Assembly (NCBI GenBank): GCA_027422505.1
Contig: JAPQWV010000005.1
Span: 8,189,501 to 8,253,500 of the forward strand
DNA length: 64,000 bases
Source of the DNA: Craterostigma plantagineum
Taxonomy: Eukaryota; Streptophyta; Magnoliopsida; Lamiales; Linderniaceae
Reading direction: 5' to 3'
Position numbers and translations under genes: made by a program
The notes under the pieces: model-generated
Databases searched by the model: none
Told to the model about the DNA's origin: nothing
The model's input: only the letters and a program-made list of their open reading frames with translations
In this document: positions 1 to 16,012 of the stretch, piece by piece
How the letters are laid out: the number at the start of each line of letters is the position of its first letter
How positions within the stretch are numbered: the first letter of the stretch is position 1

Positions 1-2
1 TG

Positions 3-3288
<3,286 letters not shown>

Positions 3289-5441
3289 ATAGGTATTTTT
3301 TTTTCCTATTTGTTATTTTCGGGACTTTGGCTTTTGATTCTTTCGCGGTCAATAGCTTCGATCATATATATATATATAGATGAGCAGATTCGATTTCTAT
3401 CTTTTCATAGTTCCCATTTTGATTCTACTAATTTCATCTGCTGTTGTAATAACACTCTCATTAATCACAGCTGCTATTGACCTTGTGATTGATTGAAGGT
3501 GTGCGTGCAGGCGACTAAAAAGTAATGAAATCGAAATCGTCGAACATCTTACCGAAAGAAGCAGTTTTAGCCTTGGGGGGGGAATTCAGATCAACCTAAG
3601 TACCTACAAATAAAAAATAAAATAAAATTAAAACAGTGGCTAAATCGGAATATTCAGACATTAACGTTCGCAAAATCAAAATGCTATAAACAAAACCGGC
3701 CAAAATCTTTGGCGTTATTGTGATCAATATTTTAAAATGCGTATTGCGCAAGCGTCGCATTTTAGTTACGATATTACGTAGCGTAAATAGCATAATATAA
3801 ATAGCGTAGCGTATTGCATAGTATTTCGAGCAAATTATTTATAATGAAAAGCTAGGATAATACATAACAACACAAGCAAATAAACCATTTTTACAAGTAA
3901 ACAAATCCTTGAAAAAAGAAATTACGTTAAAATCTAGTTTAGTTATATATCCAACTTCAATATCATTTTTTATAATGCATTCTTTTTCTCGAAAATATAA
4001 AAATAAAACTACGTAAGTAGATGATGAATCACATAAAATTATTGAAGAAATTTTTCTCTTACTTATAATTTAAAATTACTAGAAGAATTACAATGAAAAA
4101 ATATTAAAAAAATAAAAATGCTATTTTTTTCTACGGTATTACGCGTTTTAACGCTATTTTACGCTCCAAAGCCTGCTATAGCACGCTTTAAAAACACTGC
4201 TTGTGATTAGGCGTGTGCATATTCGGTATACCGGCCGAATTACCGAAAATTCGGTACAAAACCTAACCGAACCGAAATTTCGGTTCGGTATTCGATTCTT
4301 CAAAAAAAATTCGGTAAATTCAGTAAATTCGGTTCGGTAGATTTTAGATTTCGGTAAATTCGGTATACTGAAATTTTAAAAGTAAAATATATTATATTAT
4401 ATTAATAGTGAAAATCTCGACTTGTGTTATTGATGATGCTGTTTGCAGCATGTTTTTGACCTTGAGCGAACAGAGTGTTAAAGCTGCTGTCATTGTCAAA
4501 TGTCTGTATGTGTGTAGTGTAACCTTTCTTTACTGTGTGCACAGAGTAAGGTGCCTGCTATCTGCATGTAGTTCATCAACATTGGGGAAGAAGGCGTGTA
4601 GCTAACCATCCTTTTTCCACCAATCTTCGGATTATGATTCTGGGAAAGGTGACCACCAACCATTTTAGCTTCCCTTGCCCTGTCAATAGCAGCTCTGTCT
4701 CCTTGTTTTTTTTTTTGGGGGGATCAGTGCTTGTTCCTAAGGTAATATATCATATTCTTCCTTGGCAATATATGCACCAGCCACATATGCATTTTAATCA
4801 GAAGCCACATTTACAGAAAGGCTCACAGATCATCACGTATTCACTTGACTTGAGTCCAAGTTTTCTAACAAACAACACCCTCAGTCGAATTCGATGATAC
4901 GGTTTACCTTACCTGCATTTGCAATAGAAATGATTGGCATTTTCGGTATGATTCCGCGTGTTCATAACAGATTGGGTATGATGGTTGGGCTTGGAACTGT
5001 TTTAGCATCTTTCATGACTTAAAGCTTCTGAGCACCTTTCCATGAGAGCATTTATGAGGGGCTTTAAAGACAGGGAAAGGGATGCTCCAAGAACACGGAC
5101 CTTTTGTTATATGTGCTAGTCGAAGTTGAAAACGATGATGATGCCTTTTTACTTTTCCCCATTCCTCCTTTTTTTTTTTTGGGAACATTTTACTTAATAA
5201 TTGGCTTGCCTTCTATTATTTAATCGTCCCATAAAAGTATTGTAAATTTTAGGAAGTATTTGTCTTGTATGAACTTCTCAATCCCAATTTTTAGACATTA
5301 TAGAAAAAAAAAAAAGAAAACCAAGAATTGGTAAAAAAAAAAAAAAAGCCACAAAGATCTCTCCAATTTAGTCGTCTGATATCTGAACAACACAAGTTAT
5401 TTCCCCAAACCACAAAACCGTCTCAAATGCTCAAATCCCAT
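3289..5441. other. 3' flank of the demethylase; mostly unexplained A+T-rich DNA
   Basis: About 3289-3540 is probably 3'UTR, T-rich with a short AT run at 3364-3378. From 3560 to 4200 the DNA is A+T-rich with repeated 'gcgta' words and no coding signal. At 4205-4385 there is a run of CGGTTCGGT-like words starting GTGTGCATATTCGG. This resembles the end of a hAT-type element, but I could not find the partner end. From 4405 to 5150 base composition rises and looks like old UTR or exon debris (short ORFs only, no recognised protein). Poly-A/T runs lie at 5172-5180 and 5305-5346. No gene can be supported. Confidence 0.5.
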
Positions 5442-5969
5442 TTAGTTGTTGTCTGAAATCTGACCACAGTCTTCGATCACAACAGTTGATAAAGTCGAAC
5501 CCGTCTCAGAACCAACCTTCTCCATCTCCTTAACCACAGTGTAACCCTCCACAACCTTACCAAACACCACATGCTTACCGTCAAGCCAAGGCGTCTTAAC
5601 CGTGGTTATAAAGAACTGAGAACCATTGGTATTGGGCCCAGAGTTAGCCATCGAAAGCAAGCCAGGCGTATCGTGCTTCAGCTTAAAGCCCTCGTCAACA
5701 AACTTGGCACCGTAGATCGATTCACCGCCCGTCCCATTTCCCCTGGTAAAGTCCCCGCCTTGGCACATGAAGTTTGGTATGATTCGATGGAACTTCGAAC
5801 CTTTGTAGTGCAATGGCTTCCCTGAGGAACCAATGCCCTTCTCCCCTGTGCATAAGGCACGAAAGTTTTCGGCTGTTTTGGGCGTTGTGTCTGCAAACAG
5901 CTCCATTACCACCCGCCCCGCTTTCGTTTTCCCGATGAGTACGTCGAAGAAGACTTTCGGGTTCTTCAT
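5442..5969 (-). CDS. Cytosolic single-domain cyclophilin (peptidyl-prolyl cis-trans isomerase, CYP18/19 type)
   Basis: This protein isomerises Xaa-Pro peptide bonds and is the cyclosporin A-binding fold; with no signal peptide it should be cytosolic or nuclear. The 175-residue coding sequence is uninterrupted and starts [13 protein letters not shown], the usual plant start. Active-site and drug-binding residues are visible: HRIIP with the catalytic Arg, [24 protein letters not shown], and the Trp in [12 protein letters not shown]. The loop [18 protein letters not shown] is the plant 'divergent loop' insertion. A longer in-frame ATG exists at 6011, but an acceptor (CCCAG) lies between it and 5969, so the upstream codons are intronic. 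A 5'UTR intron (about 5988-6616) ends in that acceptor and begins CAAG|GTAAAA. The gene converges on the demethylase. Confidence 0.96.
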   Translation of the reverse strand: MKNPKVFFDVLIGKTKAGRVVMELFADTTPKTAENFRALCTGEKGIGSSGKPLHYKGSKFHRIIPNFMCQGGDFTRGNGTGGESIYGAKFVDEGFKLKHDTPGLLSMANSGPNTNGSQFFITTVKTPWLDGKHVVFGKVVEGYTVVKEMEKVGSETGSTLSTVVIEDCGQISDNN

Positions 5970-6734
5970 TGTGTTGGATGAATAAGCCTGGGAATGGATA
6001 TGCAAAAGCATAATTAAACATTCAGATGAAACAGTAATAGGCCCTTAGAGTAGCAGAAGAATGAGATTTTGCAAGGAAAAGCAGATGAAGATCAGTAAAC
6101 ATTCAGTTTTATAAACATGGACATAGCCCAAGCTGCAGAATTTTCATGTCTAAAAGGAATTCCTCAAGGCTCAACCCATTGCATAAAAAAGAAGACAACC
6201 TTATTATAGAGAAGTCATAGACAGATTAAAGATTAAAACATATGGCTATAACCCATTTAACCAAAGAAACTTTTACGGAGCATCCGTTATCTGAATAAAC
6301 GGGAAACAAATCGATAAATTACCAGAAACCCTAAAGAAGATCTACCCAGTCAAGGGAAGACACGGAACAAAAGAAAAGAGCAATCAAATTGGGAAAATGT
6401 TCGTCCCGAAATTGTACACTCTTGGTAAAAGCCGACCAAGACGACAAACAAATTCGCGGGATAACAGCTATCTGTAGCACATTTATTGAGCTCCATGGGT
6501 TCTTATTCATTGAAACCCATGAAGCCTTCGATATGTGCAGATTACAAATTTTCCGTCGTAATCACGGCCAGGAAATTGAAACAGACCCATTGATTGATCA
6601 AGGGAAAGGGTTTTACCTTGAACAGTCCACCGCAGAGTAGAAAGATGAATATACAGCTATAGGATTCGATAGTTTCTTGTTTATAAACACACAATACAAT
6701 ACAACGAACCAACAGGCGGCTCAGCTCTGAACTG

Positions 6735-6822
6735 ACTAGGGTTTTAGGGTTTTTGCATTTTATTGCCATTTGGCCCCTCATTTCTTGCAAATTACGTATA
6801 TACCCTTCTCACGATTATATAA
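6735..6822 (-). promoter_or_regulatory. Cyclophilin promoter/5' leader: telo-box plus TATA-like element
   Basis: On the minus strand a double telomere-like word (AAACCCTAA overlapping AAACCCTAG) lies at about 6736-6754. A TATA-like ATTATATAAT sits at about 6811-6820, upstream of the inferred 5'UTR exon. Telo-boxes (AAACCCTAA) are known in promoters of plant translation and growth genes. The transcription start is inferred only from this spacing. Confidence 0.45.
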
Positions 6823-7129
6823 TCCTCCGTTACTTTTTGTACATTTTACTATATCGGGCCACCCGCTAGCTTTTGTACATTTCCTTTTTTAGCAAAAAAC
6901 TATCACACAATTAATATAATAATATTAAATATTCTTAAAAGACGTGTGAAAATATACATTTTTTTACCTTTTAATTGTACTATATTATTAAAATATTCAG
7001 TTTCTTAAAAATCGTTTAATACCCCAATGTCCATAAACATATGGGACGGAGGGAGTACTATTTATCAAAATCTTGGGAAAAAAAATAAATTAAAGGATAT
7101 ATTTGTTCTAACCAACGTGGTTAAAATAA

Positions 7130-7534
7130 GTTGAATCTACATAAAAATATCCATTTGTATAAAAAATTTGCAAGTTAGTACATCTGTCAGAATTTTTTTT
7201 ATATAAGTATCCGTTTGACTGTGTGTACCATTTTCTCAGTCTTGATGTACATTTTTATATGGCGTATTATGTATTACGTCACGCGTTTATATGGTACTCG
7301 TATACGTTTCTATATGGTACCTTAATGTGTTATATGATATACCATTTTCTTATTGTGTTATGTACCACAATACGTTTCTATATAGTACCTAAATGTGTTA
7401 TATGATGTACCTTGCGGCGGATGAGTCACCAATGTGCAAAAAAATTATTCTAATAGGTACCTACATATAAAAAACACTAACATGGTACTGACTTGCAAGT
7501 TTTTATACAAATAGGTATTTTTACGTGATTTTCC
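7130..7534. mobile_element. Mutator-type MITE, 405 bp, GTAC-rich, perfect 9-bp TSD
   Basis: The element is bounded by TTAAAATAA at 7121-7129 and again at 7535-7543. Its ends are long, imperfect inverted repeats of about 75 bp: ACATAAAAATATCCATTTG on the left against CGTAAAAATACCTATTTG read from the right, each followed by TTGCAAGT(T/C)AGTAC. The interior has many GTAC words (GTACC, GGTAC) and no meaningful ORF. A 9-bp duplication with long TIRs is the Mutator signature. It belongs to the same family as the elements at 26116 and 52730. Confidence 0.85.
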
Positions 7535-8157
7535 TTAAAATAAATGGTTTTGTCTTTCCTATGCACCCAACTCCACTCAAAAAATGACATGTGGCACATT
7601 ACACCATACCCCAATCATGTTAAAACACACGTATGTGTGTTTCACTAAACACGCATAAAACATAGTATTTTTTATTGGAAGTTTTGTTATACCCAATTGG
7701 GTAGGTAAGTCAAGGCCAAAATACATTTTAAGATAATAACATGCATTTTACTATAATCATAAATTTATTTCTCTTTTTTCATCATAGCTATAATTCACTT
7801 CATAACACTGGCTTTGTTGTCGTAGATTGGACAAATAATAATCCATTTACTTTTTCTTAGATTTCGTTCTTTATAGCATGACATTAAATTATTACGGCCT
7901 TGGTTATAAATTAATTCGATTAAAATGAGTGAGATAAATATTAACGAGTTTGATAGTAAAGAATTTATCTTGAGCCTTAATGTGAGAACTTATAACCAAA
8001 TACGGCCAGATAAGTGGATAGGTGATGATAAAAATTAGTCATGGACCCAAAGCTCATGAGTCATGACTATCACGAGCTTAGTCCTGTGTAAACTAAAACT
8101 AAGCTCGTAGTAAAAGTTCGACTTGTGAGTTTTTCATAATTTTTTATCATATCTTAT

Positions 8158-8625
8158 AGAGCTGTCAATTAGGCCCGTAACCCGCGGGCCGACCTGCAAA
8201 AAGGGTGGGGCAGGCTGCGATTTTTTATGCGCAATGGGCCGCGGACTTTGACGGGGCGGGCTAGCCCGTGGGCTGACCCGTCAACTATTGTAGTTATTGT
8301 TTATATACTAGGTTATATAAATATATATTAAAGTAATTAGTGGATTTAGTTAACGATTCATTAATTATACTGTACTTAATGACATATTTATTAATGAATA
8401 AAAATTAGTGGCACACCTACATTTATATAATTATATAATATAACTATCATAAATATATTAATAAATATCATAATCACTTAAAATATAATTAATAAATTAA
8501 AATTTTTAAATTAAAATTAAAGATAGTTTTCCAAAGTGTGCGGCGGAACGAGACTCAATTTTTAAGTCCCACCATATGGCGGGATGGCCCGCCCCGCAGG
8601 CCTGTTCTGACAGTTTTTACGAGGG
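8158..8625. mobile_element. hAT-like non-autonomous element (tentative)
   Basis: The left end reads TAGAGCTGTCAATTAGGCCC. The right end, read inverted, gives AAAAACTGTCAGAACAGGCC. Both ends are followed by GC-rich words (CCCGCGGGCC; GGCGGGGCGGGCC when inverted) enclosing A+T-rich DNA. This layout is common in plant hAT-type elements. I could not confirm an 8-bp duplication, so the boundaries are approximate. Confidence 0.45.
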
Positions 8626-8639
8626 CTAAAGCTTATAAG

Positions 8640-9604
8640 TGGTGTAATGTTATTTCTTATTAATATATTTTTAATGGCACACCAATTGATTTAGAAAAGT
8701 TGTTATGTAAGTCTCTCCTTGAGACGATTTACTCGTCCCAACACTTATCGGAGAATTCACTCTTTCATCCCCAACAAACAAACGGAGAGAAAATTACCCT
8801 GCCCTCAACTCCACAAGGACTCTTACCCCCACGAAAATTTCATCTCCATATATTTTAGTGGGTAGTCTATTTTATCTTTTAGTGAAGAACTAATAGATAG
8901 AGAGTATGGTCTTATTGCGAGAAATAAAAAAAAATGACGAGCATATTCACGCAACGGCTATGAATGTATGATCACCAGTCCGTCTAGTGACGAAACTCGT
9001 ATTCATAAGTTGGGGCGACAAAAGTAATAAAAGAAGACGTGGGTCAAACATTAAATAAACTTTTTTTAATTGAGTTTAGAAAAAAAAGTGTTGACCTGGA
9101 TGGAATCAAGCACACATCAATGTAAATTAACGTAGGGGATTATTGTTAGAATGCTAGAGATTATTATACATGCGCTTCGAATACATAATATTTGCATGCT
9201 TTGATTGAGATCAATAGATCCTCTAAGCTCCAATGTAGGCATGTCCATTTTCTACATTTCTCATAAATGATCGGAATATGTCAATTAGGCACATATCGTG
9301 CCTAATAACATTATTAAAACTAGTATGTTTAGCATACACAATGTGTCTGCAAATATATTAATTTTGAACATTTTAGATTATCAACTAATGTATTTGCACA
9401 AAATTTTAATTTAATAATAAAATTGTAATAAATTAAAATATTAAGACGAAAATTGTAATTTAACAATTTATTAAATTCAGACCAATTTGACAATTTTTAT
9501 ACATGCTTTTCCATTTACTAGCTGTCCTGCACACTCTCGCACGGGTGCGACCAATAATTAAATTTAAAATGATAGCTTTTAATAATTTAATTAAGCGTTA
9601 TGTA
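8640..9604. other. A+T-rich intergenic DNA, nothing recognised
   Basis: I see no ORF with family similarity, no tRNA/rRNA signature and no paired repeats that I could bound here. The stretch lies between the hAT-like element at 8158 and the small MITE at 9613. Confidence 0.5.
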
Positions 9605-9612
9605 GTGGTAGT

Positions 9613-9820
9613 CATGGCGGAGCCACCGTTACCCCATTGGGGAAAAAATTATTAATAATTAGGGTGAAAAAATTAATATTAGGACTAAAATTGAAAAATA
9701 TTATACTGAAAGGACCCCAGTGAAAATCTATAAAAATTGTGGGTATGGGGTCCAATTTCCAATTTCCTAGTACATTTACCAAATTGACCCCAATGACTAA
9801 ACAGTCTGGCTCCGCCACTG
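9613..9820. mobile_element. hAT-like MITE, 208 bp, with CATGGCGGAGCCA-type ends
   Basis: The ends are CATGGCGGAGCCACCG and, inverted from the right, CAGTGGCGGAGCCAGAC. The flanks are GTGGTAGT (9605-9612) and ATGGTAGT (9821-9828), an 8-bp duplication with one mismatch. A hAT-type MITE is the best explanation. The interior is non-coding. Confidence 0.75.
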
Positions 9821-9910
9821 ATGGTAGTGGATGAAGTGGATGGTTATATTTTCGTACAATAATTTTATTATTTATTGTTTACTTTAAATAGAATAGATTA
9901 TTATTTTATT

Positions 9911-10068
9911 ATTAGAAATTTTGCAGACCAAATCAATTTGGAATTGACGGTTTATATCTACCCCTCACCAATTATATAATAATATAGATTATTAGAAATT
10001 TTGCAGACCAAATCAATTTGGAATTGACGGTTTGTATCCATCCCTCACCAATTATATAATAGTATAGA
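9911..10068. repeat. Direct tandem duplication, 80-bp unit, two copies
   Basis: The unit starts ATTAGAAATTTTGCAGACC and ends near AATTATATAATA(A/G)TATAG. It occurs at 9911-9990 and 9991-10068 with a handful of differences. A related copy in inverted orientation occurs at about 27249-27318, so the unit is a dispersed repeat, possibly a Helitron-type terminus (TCTATACTATTATA). It lies 270 bp upstream of the NUP1 start codon. Confidence 0.7.
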
Positions 10069-10292
10069 TAGTATAGATATATAAGAGTATAGATAGAAAA
10101 CATTTTGGCTGTACTTCCTCTTACAAGCAGAGCAGCACATCCATTTAAATAAAAACTAGTATGAGAAAAGAGCTTAATATCCATATAAAAACTGGCACGA
10201 GAAAAAAAATTAACACCGCTTCGCACTTCAAATTAATTATTCATTCACAATTAAGTAAAGCAACGGCCATCGTTCTTTCTTTCTCCAAATTA

Positions 10293-10301
10293 AAACCCTA
10301 A
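10293..10301 (+). promoter_or_regulatory. Telo-box (AAACCCTAA) in the NUP1 leader
   Basis: A perfect AAACCCTAA lies 39 bp upstream of the NUP1 start codon, within a CT-rich leader (TTCTTTCTTTCTCC). The same word occurs in the cyclophilin leader in this window. Confidence 0.5.
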
Positions 10302-10339
10302 TAACACAGTTTCCTTCTCTTTCTCAAATTCGGCCGTAA

Positions 10340-13300
10340 ATGACCACGGCAGAAGGCGGCTCCAAGGCCGCCGACAGCGTACCGACGAACGATGCATCTT
10401 CTTCGTACGGAGAGGGAGGAGTCGGCGGTAAGTTCCGTAAGAAGCCGTTTCGCGGGCGTCAATCGACGCCTTACGACCGTCCTTCGACTGCTAATCGTCC
10501 GAATCGAAGTGGCGACATAAATAGAAGTGGTTGGTTGAGCAAGATTGTTTTGGATCCTGCGTCGAAGCTTATTTCTTATGGTGCAGACAGAATTTTTTCT
10601 TCGGTTTTTAGGAGGAAGCAGCTTCCTCCTCCTTTAGAAGGTTAATCGTCTCATTTTTTTTTTTGCGTAATTGAAGGAGGTGAATATGTTGGATTTGTTT
10701 GAGAAGCTTATTTGATGATTCTTTTTTCTTTTAGCATGTAGTGGCGTTTTTCCAGTTTGTCTTCGTTGTTGATGCACTTGAACCACTTTATGTTTTTTAT
10801 GGTTCTTATTTTGCTTCCCATATTTGAGATTTTGTTTTTCATGGTTTGGATTACCGCTTTCTCTTGTGTGCGTTTAAGAGAACTCAGTATCTAGTTCTGG
10901 AAGTAACTCATTGTCCTTTGCACTTATTTTCTTGATTTGCTTAATTTTTTTGGCCTTGAGAAGTAATGTTAGACCTATGCCTCAAGGCATATGAGTCGTA
11001 TACTTTATTATTCTCATTATGGATGCGCTGCCATTGTTTTCCTTGTTGGTTTGTTGTTGCCACAATGTCACTGGCATGCTGATGTATTTCAAGTTTGCAT
11101 CTGTATCTGATTGGTTATGTGTTTTGCTTCTTGTAATGCAGACGTAAACGATGATGTGAATGAAGATGTTGCGGATGTTGTTTCTAATGTAAGTTTCATA
11201 CTTTCGCTTTCACTTATTCCGCTATTTGTGGTTTTTGGTGTGGATAAATTTCTTTCTTCTTTTTCTGTTATTTATTAAATTGCTCCTTGCTTTTTGTTTC
11301 TGCTAATGGTAGATTTTTTTATAAAATGGTTAAATTTTGGAAGTCAAGCTTTTTCTTTTCCCGTTGTGCTTTTTTGGCATCTTCGAATAAGCAACTATAT
11401 TACAACAAAGGTAGCCAACATATTCTGTTCTCTTTCTTGCTGAATTTATTGTTGCAGAGCATTCCCATTGGTGAAGGTTTTCACAGTGTTTTTGATTGTT
11501 TGACTCCAAAAGACACTTAATGTTGTTGCTAACTTTTTGTTTTGGGTGAAAGAACCAAAGCAGGGAACAAGAGCCTGATAGAGGTCAACATAGACCACCA
11601 GTAGATGTCACCAACGGTGATTCTATATCTGAGCTTGAGCAACTTCTGAAGCAAAAAACTTTTACAAGGTAAGCTTCTTATTAGGAAAACATTGTCTAGA
11701 TTTCGACAACTTTTCATGCAGCTTTCTATTATAGTCAGCTATTTGCGATATATTCTGTAACCTTTGCAAGCTGCTTTGTCTACGATTTGTCTATTGCTTT
11801 ATTTAGCTGATTTACCCATGTGAACTTCTCCTTTTCCAGGACTCAAATTACTCATCTGACAGAATTGTTGCGATCAAGGGCCGAGGAGCTGTCCAATAGA
11901 GGCAATGACGAAAAAGCGACAACGAAAATGCTATCAAAATTAGCTAGTGGCTACTTTGAAGAGGATAGAACCAATGGGGTGAGATCTGCTGCTGTTTCAA
12001 CTTCTCTTTCAAAGTTAGATGTAAGATTTTTATATATTTGAACATCTGAATGGCTACTTTCTTTTATCATCACAGCCATATCTATAGCTTTGAAATTCCC
12101 ATAATAATACTTTACAGGTCCTTGATGACAATATTGCTTCTCCTGCTGAGCTCGCAAAATCTTACATGGGAAGTATTCCATCAAAAGCATCACCATCATA
12201 TCTAGCAATGCGGGGTCAAACTATTAGAGAAACGCTGGGTAATACCCCATTTCGGTCAATGTCGTCTAACATGTCATTGTCAAAGAATATGTTCAGAGGT
12301 ATTGATGCTCCAGAAAACAGTTTTATAACTCCACGATCTCGGGGCAAGTCAGCTACTTACAACATGGCGCGTAGCCCGTATTCCAGACTTTATTCAGCAT
12401 CCACTTCCAAGGTTCTTTATATTTCCATTAAGGCATGGAAACACACTTTTTTCTTTTGTGATCAATGCTCATCAGTCCAATGACTTTCAGGGCAGTGGAG
12501 TTATGAGTATTGAAAGTTCTAGACCTTCACTATCGTCTGCATCTGCGTATTTTGTTGACCATGACGATAAACTTGTAAAGCATAAGGTACGTGTTGATCA
12601 AATATTATGCTCTTATTTCCCTGTAAGTGACCCTAAGCTGTTTCAGTATCGTTCTTTTTTTTAGTCCTTAAAACGGAGGAACACATTCATAGATGATGGA
12701 TTTGGATCCGTCGGACCCATACGGAGAATTAGGCAGAAAACAAATTTATTGGCTCCCAGGACTCAACATTCGGCGCATGCAATGGTCGCTCATTCTGATG
12801 TGAAACAGAAGGGTATATTGATTGGTGAGACAATGCATAATATAAGAGGTACTGTTAAGGAAAATGAGAATCAGAGTGGCCCAAGTACAAGTTATGCTCG
12901 TGTTCCGTCGAAATCCAGTGAGGTGGCTGCTAGAATATTTCAGCAGCTTGAAAAGTTGTCCCCTAATGAGAAATTTTCACAGTCCAAGTTTGTTGCTGAG
13001 CGAGAGAGATCACATTTAGAATTGAAACCAAGCATGCTTTCTGGGCAGGCCCTTAGGAGCCTGGAAAATGTTGAGTCAGTTAAGAAACATTTTGACATCA
13101 AAGATGGCCATGAATTGCCAAATAGATCTGATTCTTGTTTAATTGGTGCTGTTGGTTCTTCTCCCGTGAAACAAGTAAATGAAGTGAAGAACGTATCTAT
13201 AGGCTCTGTAACCCACTTGGATCCATTGAACTGTGTACCAGATGCTTCAGGTCCCAGCTTTGAAGCGAAAAAAGATAGTGCACCTCAACACTTACCAAAA

Positions 13301-16012
13301 GACAACACATGTATGAGTGCGGAGGTAAAATTAATCCTCTTCAATTATGGTTTCTTTTTTTCAGTGTCACTTGTAACTGTTGCAGGATGGCTGCTTGTTC
13401 AATACTGCCAATATGTTTTAGATTTGTAGTATTAGTTATCAATAACAAGTACTGAAAGTTATTAATTGTTCTAAAGTTTGTTATACTCTTATGATAGAAT
13501 TTTCCAATCTGCTCACTTTTTATGCGTTTTCCCAGGTTTCATTGGAGAAGGATGGTAGCATACCCCCTGATGGGCTTGTGCAGAGACCTTCATCTGTAAG
13601 AGGGTCGGTAACTTTCAGTGACAGCAAGCTATTTCCTACGGAAAATCCTGAACCGGCGAAACTCATGGGTCGGACAGAGGAGAATACGTCTTTTTTTAAA
13701 ATTGGTGAAAGTGGTGATCCTGGTACAGTCACTGGAGTAACAACAGCTTCGGAATCATTGATTTTACCACCGCCTGCCTCTGTTTCTGGAAAACTTGAGG
13801 AAACTAATTACCCTCCTCCCCTATTCAGCTTCAGCTCAGTTGCCGATAAATTTTCTGAATCAAATAAGCAAGAATTTCAAGAAGATGGCACCAACAGGTA
13901 GCACTTGCAAACATGTTCATTCTTTTATGAGTTCTATTCTCTTATTCAAATATACATGGCTTTCTCAGTCATCTTTTTATCTGGTGGGTTAAATTTCTAT
14001 TCTTGAAGCTATACATGATCTTTTTTTTCTAAGGTTTGAGCAACTTAGATTTACATCATTTAATTGCTTTTTTTCTTTCGTGTGTGTCCTTTCCCCAAGC
14101 GAGAAGTAGAACAGAAGAATATGATTGTAATATTTTTATCGATTATTCTTGCAGCTTGCTCTCTTTCCCAGCATCTAGTTCTCGGGAGGTACCTTCTAAA
14201 CTTGACAAAGCAGGTCATTTTAACTCTTTTACGGCTGGAGTTGCCAATGAAAAATCTGAAAATATGCCTCCAGTACAATTCAATGTGTCACAGCCTGCAA
14301 GACCTCTGTTTGGTTCATTAGCTGCAGCTTCGTCGAGTGATACAAATCAAACACCCGTGGATGGTGGTCTCAGTTTCACATCTTCAGCTACTGTTGCAAG
14401 CTTTTCCCCAAGTGTTGCTATCACCGCTGTTTCCTCTGGCACCAGCATCTTTGGGTCAGCTTCAAATGCTAGGGGACCTATGGTCAGATTTGGTGCAACG
14501 GAAGATCAAATTAGCACAATTTCAGCTGCACCATCAACAAATGGTTCTGAAAATCTGAAAAGGAAAATGGATAATGACTCAAGTTCAGCATCACTCTCTG
14601 CGTTCGCAACATCAGCGCCAATAAGCTATGGAAGTGGGACTTCTCCATTCTTTTCTTCCTTTAACAATTCAACAGCTGGAAAGCTCACTGATGCTGCTAA
14701 ATCTTCATTGTTTACAAGTGGTGGAACCTTTTCTCAAGGTGCCTCTGGTCAGTTGGTATCATCTGATTCATTGCCCTCATTCAATGCGAAGCCTAATACA
14801 GACAACAATTTTGGTTCGACTTCTACAGCTTCCCATAATGAGGACACTGGTAAAGCAATAGTTGCAAAGGGACCACCTTCTTTGAACGTATTCAAGTTTG
14901 GCTCGAGTTCTCCTGCTGCTACTGATTCAAGTACAGTTACCTCAAGCAGTAACTTTTCAGCCTTTGCATTCAGTTTCGGTTTGAATCCATCCTCTTCTTC
15001 AAGCACTACCCTTGGAACAAGCAGCCTTGCCACTCCCTCAACGTTTGTTTTTGGTGCCAATTCCTCTGTTTCCTCGTCACCCACTAATACCACCAGTGGC
15101 ACTTCTGCTAAGTTCAGTATCGGCACAACCTCTTCACCTTCAAACATCTTCGGTTCAAGTTGGGAAGGTGCAAAAACTTCTTCTCCCTTTGGGTCCACCA
15201 CAGCCTCTCTATCTCAATCCACTGTATTCTCATTTCCTGCTTCTTCAGCACAATCATCTGCGTCGACCTCATCAAATTCATCTCAATCAATTGGGCTCTC
15301 TACTAGTGCATCATCAACAACACCATTGGCTTCGACAAATACATCTCCTTTCACTGGATTTACTTTTGGCGCTCCATCAGCATCATCATCATCATCATCT
15401 TCTTCGGCTACTCCCTCTCTATCTGCTGGGTTTGTTTTCGGCGCATCATCATCAATGCCAATTGCTACTCCATGCCCATTCACTTCATCCTCATCTGCAG
15501 GGTTTTCTCTAGGAGGAACGTCGTCATCATCATCGACTCCATTAGCTCCTTCTACGAACATCTCTCCTACTTTCTTTACTTCATCTGCAGCGACTTATAC
15601 GCCGAGTTCTATATTTCCATTTGCCACAACCTCTGGTTCGGCGTCTTTTACTAGTCCATTTGGCTCTTCTCCGTTTACTGGCTTTGGGGCATCTCAGGGT
15701 AACAGTAACAGTAATGATCAGATGAATAGTGATGATACTATGGCCGAAGACACAGTACAAGCAGCAGCAACGCCATCTTTTCCTGCCGTGTTTGGTCAGG
15801 CGAGCGCTCCTTCGCTAGGAAACCCTTTTGTGTTTGGCGGGCAGCAGCCAGATCAGCCTGCTCCTCAGAACCCGCCCCCATTTCAAGGGTCGGGCAGTGC
15901 GCAGTTTAATGTTGGCGGTGGGTTTTCGTTGGGCAGTGGTGGGCCAGGTGGAGGCGATAAATCTGGCAGGAAGATCGTGAAGATCAATAGGAATAAACAT
16001 CGGAAAAAGTGA
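10340..16012 (+). CDS. NUP1: Nuclear pore complex basket nucleoporin NUP1/NUP136
   Basis: This is the plant functional counterpart of vertebrate Nup153 and yeast Nup1: a nuclear-basket FG nucleoporin with roles in mRNA export and nuclear shape. Exons: 10340-10640, 11142-11188, 11553-11668, 11840-12020, 12118-12411, 12491-12586, 12665-13324, 13536-13897 and 14155-16012. Phases join without a stop to give 1304 residues, close to the roughly 1,300 of Arabidopsis NUP1. The N-terminus has GGKFRKKPFRGRQSTPYDRP and the motif GWLSKIVLDPASKLISYGAD. The middle holds the family segment GSVGPIRRIRQKTN. Residues 686-1304 are Ser/Thr-rich with many FG dipeptides (FKFGSS, FVFGAN, FTFGAP, FVFGGQ). A basic tail GRKIVKINRNKHRKK closes the protein. 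The acceptor of exon 3 (GAAAG|AACC) is the least certain junction. The gene is convergent with the DnaJ gene. Confidence 0.95.

Noticed and set aside
4408..4897. 65- and 87-aa ORFs downstream of the JMJ gene
   Set aside because: No recognisable domain and no splice context; could be old UTR or exon debris, but cannot be supported as a gene.
5970..6011. Upstream in-frame ATG of the cyclophilin (14 extra residues)
   Set aside because: A splice acceptor at 5988 lies inside the extension, and the start [10 protein letters not shown] matches the family.
15012..15561. Long ORFs in other frames of NUP1 exon 9
   Set aside because: The Ser/Thr/Ala-rich FG region is rich in TCA/TCT/GCA codons, which open alternate frames; these are shadows without family similarity.
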